From NCBI GenBank assembly GCA_023362775.1, contig JALMGJ010000002.1, positions 36,729,914 through 36,793,913 on the forward strand: a DNA stretch of 64,000 nt. Reading direction: 5' to 3'. Positions 32,701 through 43,093 of this stretch are shown piece by piece. The notes beneath the pieces were generated by a model. It had not been told where the DNA came from, ran no database searches, and was given only the letters and a program-made list of their open reading frames with translations. Position numbers and translations under genes: made by a program. Position 1 is the stretch's first letter. Every line of letters starts with the position of its first letter. The DNA comes from Charina bottae. Taxonomy: Eukaryota > Chordata > Lepidosauria > Squamata > Charinaidae.

Positions 32701-32785
32701 AAAATAGAAATCCAGTTGACATGATTCAAGCTACAGACAATTCCACCTGGATGACTGAGAACCTTCATAGACAAATAGCTAACTT

Positions 32786-33359
32786 ATTTTAAGTAGCTGT
32801 TTTATCTTATTTTATCATGTTGTTATTATTTAATATTAATATTTATTTATTCTTTTAATAAATATTAATTTATTGTTATTTAATATTATTAATAATATTT
32901 TATAATTTTATCTTATTTGTTACCTTTGAGCACACCTTTACATTGATCTGTTGAATGTCATGTTTTTGGTGACAACTATTTTATTCCTGTCTTTTGGGGA
33001 ATTGGTTTCTGGGAAATGTTGCCCGGTCCCTCGCTATAAAAAAGGTTATTCATTTCAACTTGGTTGAAGGAATGGAGGAAACCTTTTTTCAGACCAGGAA
33101 ATGACACAAACCTGAAAGGGAAAGCCGACCCCCCCAAAAGACAGGAATAAAATAGTTGTCAGCAAAAACATGACATTCAACAGATCAATGTCAAAGGTAA
33201 CAAATAAGATAAAATGAGGAGATATATAGCTAATTACAAACTGAATAGGAATCCACTGTGAGAAACCATCACTCCAGGGGATTTTGGCTGCATTGATTTA
33301 GGATTTACAACGAGGAGTAATAGCTCTGCCTTATTCCTCATAGGTGGATCTAATCTAGA
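32786..33359. other. A/T-rich, nothing recognised
   Basis: A TATTTAATATT-rich segment at 32800-32920. Segments near 32935-33000 and 33130-33210 are inverted copies of each other (ACAGGAATAAAATAGTTGTC and its inverse, and TTGATCTGTTGAATGTCATG and its inverse), spanning about 270 bp. Confidence 0.5.
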
Positions 33360-33680
33360 CCAGTGTTTCTTAAAGTGTGGTCTGAGGACCCCTGGGGGTC
33401 CCCCAAGACCATCTCAGGGTCCGTGAAATCAAAATTATTTGCCAGATACTGAAGATCTTTGCAAAAATTTAAAACAATGTCACTTTTCTCATTATTATTT
33501 TGTATTTGTTAAAAAAAAGTTTTTTCATGACAAATATTTTATTTATGTACAGTAACTATCTAATGGGTTTAATATTGTTATTTTTGCATGATTCAATCAA
33601 TCAATGTTCTATGAATACATCAATTTTAATTTTTAATACGGTAAATATTGATAAATATAAGCCATTCAAACAAAAGCTCT
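33360..33680. mobile_element. Charlie-like hAT element, left part
   Basis: CAGTGTTTCTTAAAGTGTGG start, then GACCCCTGGGGGTC and GGTCCGTGAAATC, matching the left and central parts of the element at 40936-41157. The right end is lost. Confidence 0.6.
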
Positions 33681-33849
33681 GAGAGCAAAAACAACGGCCT
33701 TGAACAGGAGTCAACACAAAGCGTGAAATTAGAAATGATAAAAGCATGGGTAAAAAAAGAGAAAATATCTAAACAAAGAGGGGTAATGGAATTCTCGAAG
33801 TCTGAGAATGGGGATGACGGTTTGCAAAATGTGAGAGGAAAATGATAGC

Positions 33850-34095
33850 AGCATCTGTAGAGGACAGGAGGAAGAGCCAACGGTCAGGAAAGAGGGGCTT
33901 GAGCCAGGGCCAAGAAAATAACCTGAGGAAACACCTCGGACAAGCCCTTCCTAGTTCACACACAGATAAAGTGAGGGAAGGAGAAGCACATTCGGACTTG
34001 CAAGATTCCGTTTCTACAGCTATTCCAATAAAAGTAGTCCTGACCTACAGTATATGGCATTGGTTTCTTAGTTTTTTAGGCTGAACATCTCCCCT
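33850..34095 (+). repeat. LTR-like repeat family, 3' part (copy 4)
   Basis: Shares the CGGACTTGCAAGATTC...CCAATAAAAG segment with 3708-3790. Confidence 0.35.
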
Positions 34096-34480
34096 GTGTC
34101 AAGAGACAGTTAGAAAGGGGATTAGAGGGATCAGAGGCCCACCTGAACATACTTACTGATAAATGAGCTGCGCACATTTCCAATTTGGAAGAGTCAGGAA
34201 CCTAACTAACCCCTTTTCCTTTCAATAAATCTGACTAATGAGAATCTAGCTTTCTTTGTTGTGAGTGGCTATTAGGGGCCTGACACTCAACTAGGATCTA
34301 AAAAGTTATGTTCAGCCAAAAGAGACTGATATGACGTTAAAAAAAAAAAACATTTTAATGTTGAGGTTTCCAAGTTCACCCCCTCCCCATTTCAGGGTCA
34401 GAAATAAGGGCAGCTCCTGGGGGGGACCCCATTTCCCCAGCATTTCTGGTGGGCAGAAAGTCAGGCCAGGCATTCAGGGC
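34096..34480. other. Nothing recognised upstream of the CpG island
   Basis: An A-run near 34340 only. Confidence 0.4.
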
Positions 34481-35180
34481 CACGATCCTGCGTGCAAAAT
34501 TGCTGGAGTGGGCCTCGCTGGCTCGGTTGCAGACGAGCTTCTGTGGCGTGAAAAAAACGGGACACAACAAACGCACGACCCAGCCTGGTGCCTTTTTAGC
34601 AGAAATCGCGGCCGCAGCTCGGGAAGATGCCCAGGGGCTCGGCCAAGCTAGGCGCTGAAAGCCATCTTACTCCGCGCTCCGAGGCTGAGATCCGGCCAGC
34701 CCACCCAATTCCGCGGACTTGTTCTCAGGTTCCATGCTGCTGTGCCGCCGCCGCCGCTGCTGTTCCTAAGTGGACTCGGCGACGCGCGGTGCAGACTTCC
34801 TCCGCTGGCAGCGCTTCGTCCTCTCAGCGGCTGAAACGCTTCCTCCAGGACGCGTCCGCGTCTCTTTTCGTCGTCCGCTCGTGCGCAGCGCAGGCTTCTG
34901 CTGCGTCACTCAGACATGTGATGCCCGGGGATAACGAGCACGGGGGAAGTGCCAGCTGGCAGCGTTCCCGGTCCGCAAGGATGCGGCTGTGCGCGCACGC
35001 GGGCTCGCGCACGCGCACCGCCCAGCATCAGAGGAGTGGACGAGTCTCTCAAGCCGGTGGTGTTTTGGCTCGAATTTGCAAAACTTTGGGCGTTCAGGCT
35101 CGAAACCCGGCAAGATTTCAGGGAGGAGCGCCAGAATGTCGTGACTTGGCGATTTTGCAAGATGTGAGTGCAGCCCTTCC
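34480..35180 (+). promoter_or_regulatory. CpG island, probable promoter with a first exon
   Basis: The only CpG-dense, GC-rich segment in the window that is not bounded by transposon ends. It includes a GCGGCCGC-like site near 34608, a CCG trinucleotide run and many CGCG words. A strong donor (AGAT|GTGAGT) at 35164 could end a first exon on the + strand. Which gene it drives is unknown; downstream + strand exons were not found. The 302-codon reading from 34627 runs out of the island into a hAT MITE and a microsatellite, so it is not credible as a protein. Confidence 0.5.
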
Positions 35181-35196
35181 ACTTTATTCTTTAAAT

Positions 35197-35302
35197 CAGG
35201 GTTTCTCAGCCTTAGCAACTTTAAGATGTGTGGACTTCAACTCCCAGAATTCCCCAGCCAGACGTCCACACATCTTAAAGTTGCTAAGGTTGAGAAACCC
35301 TG
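35197..35302. mobile_element. Palindromic hAT-type MITE
   Basis: CAGGGTTTCTCAGCC and GGTTGAGAAACCCTG ends. Flanks CTTTAAAT and ATTTAAAT match at 7 of 8. Confidence 0.75.
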
Positions 35303-35413
35303 ATTTAAATTACTCATGGGGTCCTTCAGACATCGTTGGGGGCGCGGCGGGGTTCAAATGCTATGTTGCCAGTCCCTGCCTGATTTGGTGCTCTTCAAAA
35401 GCTTTTATGTGTG

Positions 35414-35460
35414 TATTCATTCATTCATTCATTCATTCATTCATTCATTCATTCATTCAC
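35414..35460. repeat. ATTC microsatellite
   Basis: About eleven tandem copies of ATTC. Confidence 0.9.
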
Positions 35461-35499
35461 AATTGTCTGCTACCCTTCAAAATCAGATTTCTCCCGGAT

Positions 35500-36575
35500 G
35501 GCTTTGTTGTTGTTTATTCTTCCGACTCTTCGTGACTTCATGGACCAGCCCACGTCAGAGCTTCCTGTCGGCCGTCGCCACCCCCAGCTCCCCCAAGGTC
35601 GAGTCCGTCACCTCCAGAATATCACCCATCCATCTTGCCCTTGGTCGGCCCCTCTTCCTTTTGCCTTCCACTTTCCCTAGCATCAGCTTCTTCTCCAGGG
35701 TATCCTGTCTTCTCATTATGTGGCCAAAGTACTTCAGTTTTGCCTTTAATATCATTCCCTCAAGTGAGCAGTCTGGCTTTATTTCCTGGAGTATGGACTG
35801 GTTTGATCTTGCAGTCCAAGGCACTCTCAGAATTTTCCTCCAACACCACAGTTCAAAAGCATCTATCTTCCTTCGCTCAGCCTTCCTTATGGTCCAGCTC
35901 TCGCAGCCATAGGTTACTACGGGGAATACCATTGCTTTAACTATGCGGACCTTTGTTGTCAGTGTGATGTCTCTGCTCTTAACTATTTTATCGAGATTTG
36001 TCATTGCTCTCCTCCCAAGAAGTAGACGTCTCCTGATTTCCTGGCTGCAGTCAGCGTCTGCAGTAATCTTTGCGCCTAGAAATACAAAGTCTGTCACTGC
36101 CTCCACATTTTCTCCCTCTATTTGCCAGTTATCAATCAAGCTGGTTGCCATAATCTTGGTTTTTTTGAGGTTTAACTGCAACCCAGCTTTTGCACTTTCT
36201 TCTTTCACCTTCGTCATAAGGCTCCTCAGCTCCTCCTCGCTTTCAGCCATCAAAGTGGTATCATCTGCATATCTGAGATTGTTAATATTTCTTCCAGTGA
36301 TTTTAACTCCAGCCTTGGATTCATCAAGTCCAGCATGTCGCATGATGTGTTCTGCGTACAGGTTGAATAGGTAGGGTGAGTGTATACAGCCCTGCCGTAC
36401 TCCTTTCCCAATCTTAAACCAGTCCGTTGTTCCGTGGTCTGTTCTTACCATTGCTACTTGGTCGTTATACAGATTCCTCAGGAGGCAGACAAGATGACTT
36501 GGTATCCCCATACCGCCAAGAACTTGCCACAGTTTGTTATGATCCACACAGTCAAAAGCTTTAGAATAGTCACTA
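35500..36575 (-). mobile_element. RTE-type LINE (non-BovB subfamily), RT to 3' end
   Basis: A - strand reading of about 330 codons covers the second half of RT and the C-terminal region, with DHNKLWQVL, YADDTTLMAESEEEL, YGCESWTIRKAE and a KRGRPRARWM tail. YADD is the RT catalytic box. The 5' part including the endonuclease is missing. It differs consistently from the BovB copies (LQLNLKKTKIMAT against LKLNIKKTQIMAS), so two RTE subfamilies were active. The 3' end is AATAAACAACAACAAAG on the - strand. Confidence 0.85.
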
Positions 36576-36809
36576 AGGAATTATTTATTCTAAGCAATTA
36601 AACACAGTAAAGCACTGGAATTAAAATGCATAGCAATAAAAAGCAGCTGTCCTAATAGGTTAAATGTTTCTAATAGGGCAAAATATTTAAAATTAAATTA
36701 CCTGGCATGCAAATGTAGTGGTCCACGTTCAGGAAAAGGCTGGAAACAGCTGGCTGGCTTTCTGTGAACTACATCCAAATATTTTTCTTTGGATCAGTGG
36801 GTGTAGATC

Positions 36810-36880
36810 AGTGTTTTCCACCTTAGCAACTTTAAGATGTGTGGACTTCAACTCCCAGAATTCCCTGGCTGGCTAGCCTG
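36810..36880. mobile_element. Palindromic hAT-type MITE, left half
   Basis: CAGTGTTTTCCACCTTAGC start through CCCAGAATTCCCTGGC; right half missing. Confidence 0.6.
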
Positions 36881-36949
36881 CTGTATGCAAGTGCAGACTT
36901 CTGAGTTTGCATCCTGCCCGCCTTCTAGATGCCAAACAATGCTCTCAAC

Positions 36950-37079
36950 CAGTGTTTCTCAACCTTAGCAACTTTTAAGATGTGTGGACTTCAACTCCCA
37001 GAATTCCCTGGCTGGGGAGGGAGCAATTCTGGGAGTTGAAGTCCACACATCTTAGAGTTGCCAAGGTTGAAAAACACTG
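36950..37079. mobile_element. Palindromic hAT-type MITE, full
   Basis: CAGTGTTTCTCAACC and GGTTGAAAAACACTG ends; halves joined through a short spacer. Flanks do not match clearly. Confidence 0.7.
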
Positions 37080-37508
37080 CAAGTCTCAACCACCTCTGTT
37101 TACTTTTTCCTTCTATTTGGGCAAGCGGACAGTCTTCCACAGAAAGCACTGGGTTGCAGTTACCCATCATGTTTATTTTTCAAGCGTGTCTCTGTGGCCA
37201 ATTTAAAATCTGGGGCATTCTTGGAAGGAATGATGATGCTAGAGGCTGATCATGTTTTCCTTTTTTGTTTTAACTGAAAAGAATCTAAGACATCAGATAG
37301 GCCAGGGAGGGCTGGAAAATGACCGTGGACATTGTAGGAGGAGAGCTGGGTTAGCCTGTGACAGCATCTCTGAGCTGCAGGATCTGATGACGTGAGCACA
37401 AAAGCCTGCACCTTTTAATAAAACGTGTTAGTCGGAAAAGGGGCTGCCTGGCAGTGGGTCATTTCCAGCACATCCCAGCCAGTTCAGATCCAGATCAGAA
37501 CAAGCCCA
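37080..37508. other. Nothing recognised
   Basis: No exon or repeat delimited. Confidence 0.35.
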
Positions 37509-37510
37509 TA

Positions 37511-37632
37511 CAGGTAGTCCTTGACTTACAACCATTTGTTTAGCGACCATTCGAAGTTATGATGGCACTGAACAAAGTGACTTACAACCAGTCCTCACAT
37601 TTACAACCGTCGCAGCTGTAATGGCAACCTGC
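37511..37632. mobile_element. Tigger-like MITE, left part
   Basis: TA then CAGGTAGTCCTTGACTTAC start and family-specific words such as AACCGTCGCAGC; right part missing. Confidence 0.65.
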
Positions 37633-38323
37633 GGAAGACCTTTGTATTTCGAGGAGTTAGGTGGCATGTTTTGATTTTTCTTCCCCACACCTAGGAGATT
37701 AGAGTTTGTTTTGAGTTATACTGATGTTTAATTGGCTTGTTGTTGTTGCTGTTTGGCATGAGAGGGGGGAGAGAAGAGGTATATGTTCACTCCTCCAGCA
37801 GCCCTTCAGAACATATCTCTGTGGGAAGTGGGGGGAGAGAAAGTCCCCAGCTTGTTAGGTTCACTCCTCCAGCCACTCCTTTAGCGACTTGGAATGGGGG
37901 TGTGTGTGATAAGAAATTGTTATGCTTAAGCACTTGCTTATCTGATGGTTTCCCATGTTATTAAAATGATGTCATGGTCAGGTGTCGGGACCACATGAAG
38001 AATCCCAGTCAAGGTCAGGCCATACAGCTTCAGTGCCATGGAAACTTGGTCACGGGGTTTGGGAGCCAGGCTTTGATAAAAACCTTAGGATTGTCTTTGG
38101 AGTTTGGGAGTCATGAATGAGTCATGAGTCAACCCATGAATGCTGTGATTTTGGACAGCAAAAGACCTCTAAACAGTCTTTCCTCAACTGGGTACACCTC
38201 TGTTCGATTGTGGGGAACTGGAATTTCCAGCCAGCTAAAGGGAAGCGAACACCCAAAATCTCTGATGAGTGCAAGGTTGGACAAAGATACTCTGGAAGAA
38301 ACAACCAAGTGAAATGTCCCAAT
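37633..38323. other. Repeat segment shared with 28810-28960 (at 37980-38115); otherwise nothing
   Basis: GCTTTGATAAAAACCTTAGG and its flanks recur, suggesting an LTR-like family. No exon. Confidence 0.35.
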
Positions 38324-38866
38324 TCAGGAGGGAGAAGGATCTAGCATGGACAGATTGCAGTGAGGCAGTCTAAGTTGTGTTTTGGGCCCCACGCAGAAGA
38401 AAGAGTAGATTTTATAATTGAAGAAAGTGGCTTTTAGTTTGTAAATCTGATCCCCTTCAACAGCATTAAAAAATAATATCTGCCCTGCAGTATAATCCAG
38501 AAATACCTTTATCCTCTGGGTATTTGAAATCTTATTTGGAGAAATGGTATAAAACTCAAACACTTTGTTTGGTTCAGAATCACTGGATATTACCCAATAT
38601 TTCCACATTGGGTGATAAATTAGAGGTCCTTTCCGATTAAGAGATTCCCTGGCTGTCCCCAGAGCCCAGGTTTGTCCTTCCTCCACCTGAACTTCCCACC
38701 AATGCCTTCCAGATGTGAATCCCTCACAGCCAAGTACACAGAGGATGGAATCAAATCTTTGAGCATTGTTGGACACGTGTTGGCAGATCTGTCCATTTCA
38801 CAGTCCTTAAATCACAAGAGATGCTTAGCTTAGGATGGGCTGTGTCTGGATGGAATATAACATCGG
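38324..38866 (-). pseudogene. PRY-SPRY (B30.2) domain exon with frameshift
   Basis: On the - strand an acceptor TCTCTCTTGCAG precedes 38866. A phase-1 reading begins DVIFHPDTAHPKLSISCDL, which is a PRY segment. The frame shifts near 38780, after WTDLPT, and continues as NNAQRFDSILCVLGCEGFTS, GRHWWEVQVEEG and WALGTARESL, the SPRY core, then runs to a normal-looking C-terminal stop at 38324. B30.2 domains form the last exon of TRIM and butyrophilin-like proteins and of venom vesprins/ohanins, where they bind protein ligands. The single frameshift would break this copy unless it is a sequence error. The residues after it are well preserved, so loss is recent or the shift is an artefact. No RING, B-box or Ig partner exon was identified nearby. 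Confidence 0.75.
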
Positions 38867-38941
38867 CTGCAAGAGAGAAATTTGGGGTAGGGAAAGAAGA
38901 GATGATATCCAAATTGTGATGCTGATGGTAATGTTATACAC

Positions 38942-40066
38942 CAGGGCTTTCCAAACTTTTCATGTTGGTGACACGCCTTTTAGCCATCCATAATTTCGTG
39001 GCACAGTAATGAAGGGTCCCCGCCCCCCGGCCCACGCGATTGGCTCCCGGCTCCAAACTCCAAATAGAAACATTTTGCACATCTCCGATGGCCTGGACCT
39101 AGCGGGCGAGTGAGGTTTGCATGCTGGCTGGGGAATTCTGAGAGTTGAAGTCCACTCATCTTAAAGTTGCCAAGTTTGAAAAACACTGCTCTACGTTCTT
39201 CCCTTGTGTCAGGGGTTAAGGCAGTGACATATACTTGGTTGGACTAATCCCCATGAATTTAACCTTTTCCTTTCCATCCCATTAAGCATGAAAAGACTTT
39301 GGTAACTTGAAGGGGTGGGCACACAAGATTTTGCAGTGCCACCGTTTGCAAACCTCACTGGCTCGCTAGGTCCAGGCCATGTAGTAAACTTGGGTTCTTC
39401 AACTTGATTTTCTCCAGTTACTGTACTTGGAATCGGAGATGTACAAAATGTTTCCATTCCTAACCGTGCCCATTTCAAAAGGCACCATCTGAAGTGCCAA
39501 TCGGTCGTTCTGCACACAAATGGGGTTGGCGGGCTGGCATTTTTGGACGTGGCCCATACCCAAGAGCTGGGCGCTTCACCCTCAAAGCAGGCTTGCCAGC
39601 CCCGAAACACTGCCTGGCGTGACCAGGGCAAGGTTGAAACACAAGGTTTTGCATTTGAAATGTTTTGTACACCCTTCCTTGCACTGTTGTGGACACTAAC
39701 ATTTGCCCCACATCACATGTGCTACGTCCCTGCACCCCCCACCCCCCCAGCGCGGCAGCCTAGTCGCCTCCCTGCACCCCCCACCCCCAGCGCAGCAGCC
39801 TAGTTGCCTCCCTGCACCCCCCACCCCCCAGCGCGGTGGCCTAGTCGCCTCCCTGCACTTTCCCCCCCAGTTGCGGCCCTGCCCGGCTGGTACCTTACCT
39901 GGCTTCTGCGGCGAGAGCTGGGCACAGAGCAGGGACCGGCAGCAGGGCAAGGGATGGGCAGGGCTCCACGTGGTGCATGGCCTCCTCTTCCGGGTTCCCC
40001 TGCGACACACCTGGGCCCTGGCTGCGACACAGAAATGTGTCGCAACACACAGTTTGGAAAGCTCTG
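38942..40066. mobile_element. Long hAT-type element of the AGCTTTCC family, 1.1 kb
   Basis: Starts CAGGGCTTTCCAAAC and ends GTTTGGAAAGCTCTG, with TATACAC at both flanks (38935-38941 and 40067-40073). Inside, segments near 39065-39120 (CACATCTCCGATGG, GGACCTAGCG) recur inverted near 39345-39450, and part of a palindromic MITE is inserted at about 39118-39187. About three C-rich tandem units of roughly 45 bp lie at 39735-39870. No transposase was recognised. Confidence 0.65.
39735..39870. repeat. C-rich tandem repeat, about 3 units of roughly 45 bp
   Basis: CCTGCACCCCCCACCCCC followed by AGCGCGGCAGCCTAG recurs with small changes. Confidence 0.75.
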
Positions 40067-40315
40067 TATACACATAAGGGTGGGGAGGGGAAATTGCTTC
40101 AGCAATCACCAATGTAATTTCCTCTAGGAAAGTGTATTTATTTAGTGTATGTCTATCCCACTTTTCCTTGTAGGAGTACAAAATAGCCCACATGGGGACA
40201 GCCTCCAATGATTTTGTCCCCACAGGCAAAACTTTGGGAAGGAGACATGGTAAGAGAAAGGGATGCCCCAAAGTCACCCAGGATATCCATAAAAGGGCAA
40301 GGCTTTGGCCTAGGG

Positions 40316-40582
40316 CAGAGCTTTCCAAACTGTGTGTGGCGACACAAAAGTGTGTCGCCACACACAGTCTGGTGTGTCGCCACACAACCCGGAAGCGCTG
40401 ATCATCAGCGCTTCCGGGTTTTCCCACGGCGACACATCAATGGCGGTGTGCAAAAACCGAAAGCGGCAGCAGCGCTTCCGGGTTTTTGTACGCTGCCGCA
40501 ATGGCGGCACTTCCAGGTTTTCTTGTGGCAACACACCAACAGCAGTTGGTGTGTCATCGCGGGAAAACTTTGGAAAGCCCTG
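40316..40582. mobile_element. hAT-type MITE (AGCTTTCC family), perfect TSD
   Basis: CAGAGCTTTCCAAAC and GGAAAGCCCTG ends; flanks GCCTAGGG on both sides (40308-40315 and 40583-40590). The interior has TGTGTCGC blocks and repeated CGCTTCCGGGTTTT words. Confidence 0.85.
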
Positions 40583-40729
40583 GCCTAGGGTCTTCCTGGC
40601 CCAAGGCAAAATATAATTACACACACACACACATTGCCCCACATGCGTGCGCACACTGCCACCCTCCCCCATTGGGTACATCTTCAGCGTTAAGACATGT
40701 ATAAAAAATAGCAATACTGTAGCACAGTG

Positions 40730-40795
40730 CTTCTCAACCGTGGCAACTTGAAGAGGTGTGGACTTCAACTCCCAGAATTCCCCAGCCAGCAAAGT
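40730..40795. mobile_element. Palindromic hAT-type MITE, left half
   Basis: CAGTGCTTCTCAACCGTGGC through CCCCAGCCAGC; right half missing. Confidence 0.6.
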
Positions 40796-40935
40796 TGAAC
40801 CAAACACCATGATGGCAAAATTAACAGAATTTAATTGTGGTTAATTTTAGTTGAGTTGTGCTCCGACTAGTTATACATAAACTTAATTTACTGCCATTGT
40901 ATTTGTTCTATTTTAAGAATTTCTTTGCTCTGTGG

Positions 40936-41157
40936 CAGCAGTTCTCAAAATGTGGTCTGGGGACCCCTGGGGATCCCCGAGACCTTTCCAGGGGGTCCGT
41001 GAAGTCAAATAATAAACATTTTAACATTTCTCAATTTTAATTTCTAATACAGTAAATATTGATAGATATAAACCACATAAACTAAAGCTCTTTTGGGTCC
41101 TCAATCGTTTTTAAGAATGTAAAGGGGTCCTGAGACCCAAACGTTTGAGAACCGCTG
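40936..41157. mobile_element. Charlie-like hAT element, complete
   Basis: CAGCAGTTCTCAAAA and GTTTGAGAACCGCTG ends; flanks CTCTGTGG and CTCTATGG (7 of 8). The interior GGACCCCTGGGGATCC and GGGGTCCGTGAAG matches 33360 onward. Confidence 0.75.
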
Positions 41158-41516
41158 CTCTATGGTATCACTCTGAGATATTTTAAACATAGGAATGTGG
41201 CCTAAAATGTGTTAAATAAGTGAATCTTTCAAACAGGGAACTTAACAAATGAACTGTCCTTAATTGCTGTACATGATTCATTAACATAATTGCTTATGCT
41301 TTGTGGTTGACTCTCTGTAGATGTACACTGGATAGCTTTAAAAAACAGAGGACAAGAAGTTTGCCACAGTTGAGGATTCACACGAAGCAAAGGAGATAGA
41401 GATTGGGGTTCTTCCTGGAATCTGTTCTTTGATTTTGTGCAACACTATCCACATTTTTCAGTACTAGAGTAACTTTCTTTACTATTTCCAAAGAAAGCCA
41501 AACCTGTACAGGTAGT
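41158..41516. other. Nothing recognised
   Basis: No repeat or exon delimited. Confidence 0.35.
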
Positions 41517-41518
41517 CC

Positions 41519-42044
41519 TCAACTTACAACCACAATTGGGGCTGGAACTTCCATTGCTAAGTGAGGCGGTTGTTACGCGAGTCACACCCGATTCTATGAC
41601 CTTTTTTGCCACAGTTGTTAAGTCATAGCTTTCCAAACTGTGTGTCGTGACACATTAGTGTGTCGTGACCAAACCCAGAAGTGCTGATGGCACGTCGCCG
41701 CCGCCGTTGGTGTATCGCCAACAGCGGGACTTTGGAAAGCACTGTGTTAAGTGAATCACCATGGTCGTTAAGCGAATCACTGCGGTCATTAAGTGAATCC
41801 GGCTTACCCCATTGACTTTGCTTGTTGTAAGCCGGCTGGGAAGGTTGCAAATAGCAAACACGTGACCCCGGAATGCTGCAACCGTTGTTAAGTGCGAGCT
41901 GGTTGCCAAGTGCCTGTATTTTGATTACGTGACCGCAGGGACGCTGCAACGGTCGTAAATGCAAGGACCGGTTGCAAGTCATTTTTCCCAGCACCGTTGT
42001 AACTTTGAACAGTTGCTAAATGAATGGTCGTTGAGGATAACCTG
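41519..42044. mobile_element. Tigger-like MITE with a nested hAT MITE
   Basis: TA then CAGGTAGTCCTCAACTTAC at the left; GTTGAGGATAACCTG at the right. The interior carries AAGTGAATC and GGTTGCAA words. A hAT MITE splits it at 41624-41744. Confidence 0.75.
41624..41744. mobile_element. hAT-type MITE nested in the Tigger-like MITE, perfect TSD
   Basis: CATAGCTTTCCAAACTG and CTTTGGAAAGCACTG ends; flanks TGTTAAGT on both sides (41616-41623 and 41745-41752), a word of the host MITE. Confidence 0.85.
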
Positions 42045-42049
42045 CACAG

Positions 42050-42311
42050 CAGAGCTTTCCAAACTGTGTGTCGCGACACAAAAGTGTGTCGCCACACACA
42101 GTCTGGTGTGTCGCCACACAACCCGGAAGCGCTGATCATCATCAGTGCTTCCGGGTTTTCCCGGGGTGACACACCAATTACAGCGCGAAAAACCCGGAAG
42201 CGGCAGCAGCGCTTCCGGGTTTTTCTGCGCTGCCGCACTTCCGGGTTTTCCCGCGGCGACACACCAATGCCGGTTGGTGTGTCGCCGCGGGAAAAACTTT
42301 GGAAAGCCCTG
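42050..42311. mobile_element. hAT-type MITE (AGCTTTCC family)
   Basis: CAGAGCTTTCCAAAC and GGAAAGCCCTG ends; flanks CTGCACAG and CTGTACAG (7 of 8). It sits against the right end of the Tigger-like MITE. Confidence 0.8.
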
Positions 42312-43093
42312 CTGTACAGAATGTCTACCATGACTTTTCCATTATGAAGAGTTAGTATCCTTGTATGCTCAAAGTTTGGGGGTGTTATAAAATCTGGGGT
42401 CCTGTATCTCATCTTCCTTCTTCCTGTTGAGGAGGTAGTAGAATCGGGGGGGGGGGGGGGTTGGGACAGTGCTGTTGGTGTTGTGTAGTTCTTGAGCATG
42501 TGCAGAGTTTAGAAGCGATTTAGGCCAGTGATGACGCCAGGCATTTAGGGAAGTTCAAAGTTGTTGCTTTTATTCAAAACAGAGAATATAAACAGCTTTC
42601 TTCTTCCAGAGACCTGGAAGAGGTCGTTCTCATAGATTTACAAAATAGCATGCACACACACAGTGCTAACCAGACAGCAAAATACAAGCATGTCTGAGAG
42701 AAGGCTAGAGAATACTAGCAATAGAGAGTTGAACTTACAGAGGCTGGCTGGCTTGGAAGGCTGACCAAGGCAGGCTAAATAATGCTGAAAAAAGCAGTAC
42801 CAAATTGGAACACTGGAAAAAACTGGAAAGCCTAGCTTGGAGAGAAAAACCTCCTTTTTATATTCTTTCTATCTGGATCACCTGATTCTCAGACCTGGAC
42901 CATTGTATGAGTTTGTATCTGTTTGTTGGAGCCTGAACATTTTTTTATACCTTGCAGGGCCTCTGCCATGTGACTTAACCCTTTCAAATAATATATTTCA
43001 ACAAGTCCTTCAATGGAGTAGAAAATGCTCAATTCCCACTTTCTCTGGTTACAAAATAAAGCCCACCACAACCATCCAATCCTGTTGCTAAAG
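42312..43093. other. Possible - strand LTR at about 42522-43078; G-run at 42449
   Basis: TGATGACGCC near 42522 and CCATCCA near 43078 could be TG...CA ends, and a TTTTATTC motif near 42571 could be a reversed polyadenylation signal. Flanks do not match, so this stays tentative. Confidence 0.25.

Larger units (their letters stand above)
31099..32772. mobile_element. Two Penelope-like copies, head to head, in one 13-bp TSD
   Basis: The left copy (31099 to about 31745) runs on the - strand and the right copy (about 31738-32772) on the + strand; both 3' parts point outward. Their junction is the short shared word GAAATAGG near 31737-31744. AAATAGCTAACTT is present at 31086-31098 and 32773-32785, so the pair behaves as one insertion. 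The left copy has internal deletions and lacks about 45 bases of the 3' terminus. Confidence 0.8.

Noticed and set aside
34627..35535. 302-codon + strand reading
   Set aside because: It starts in a CpG-rich segment where stops are rare and then crosses a hAT MITE and an ATTC microsatellite. No domain is visible.
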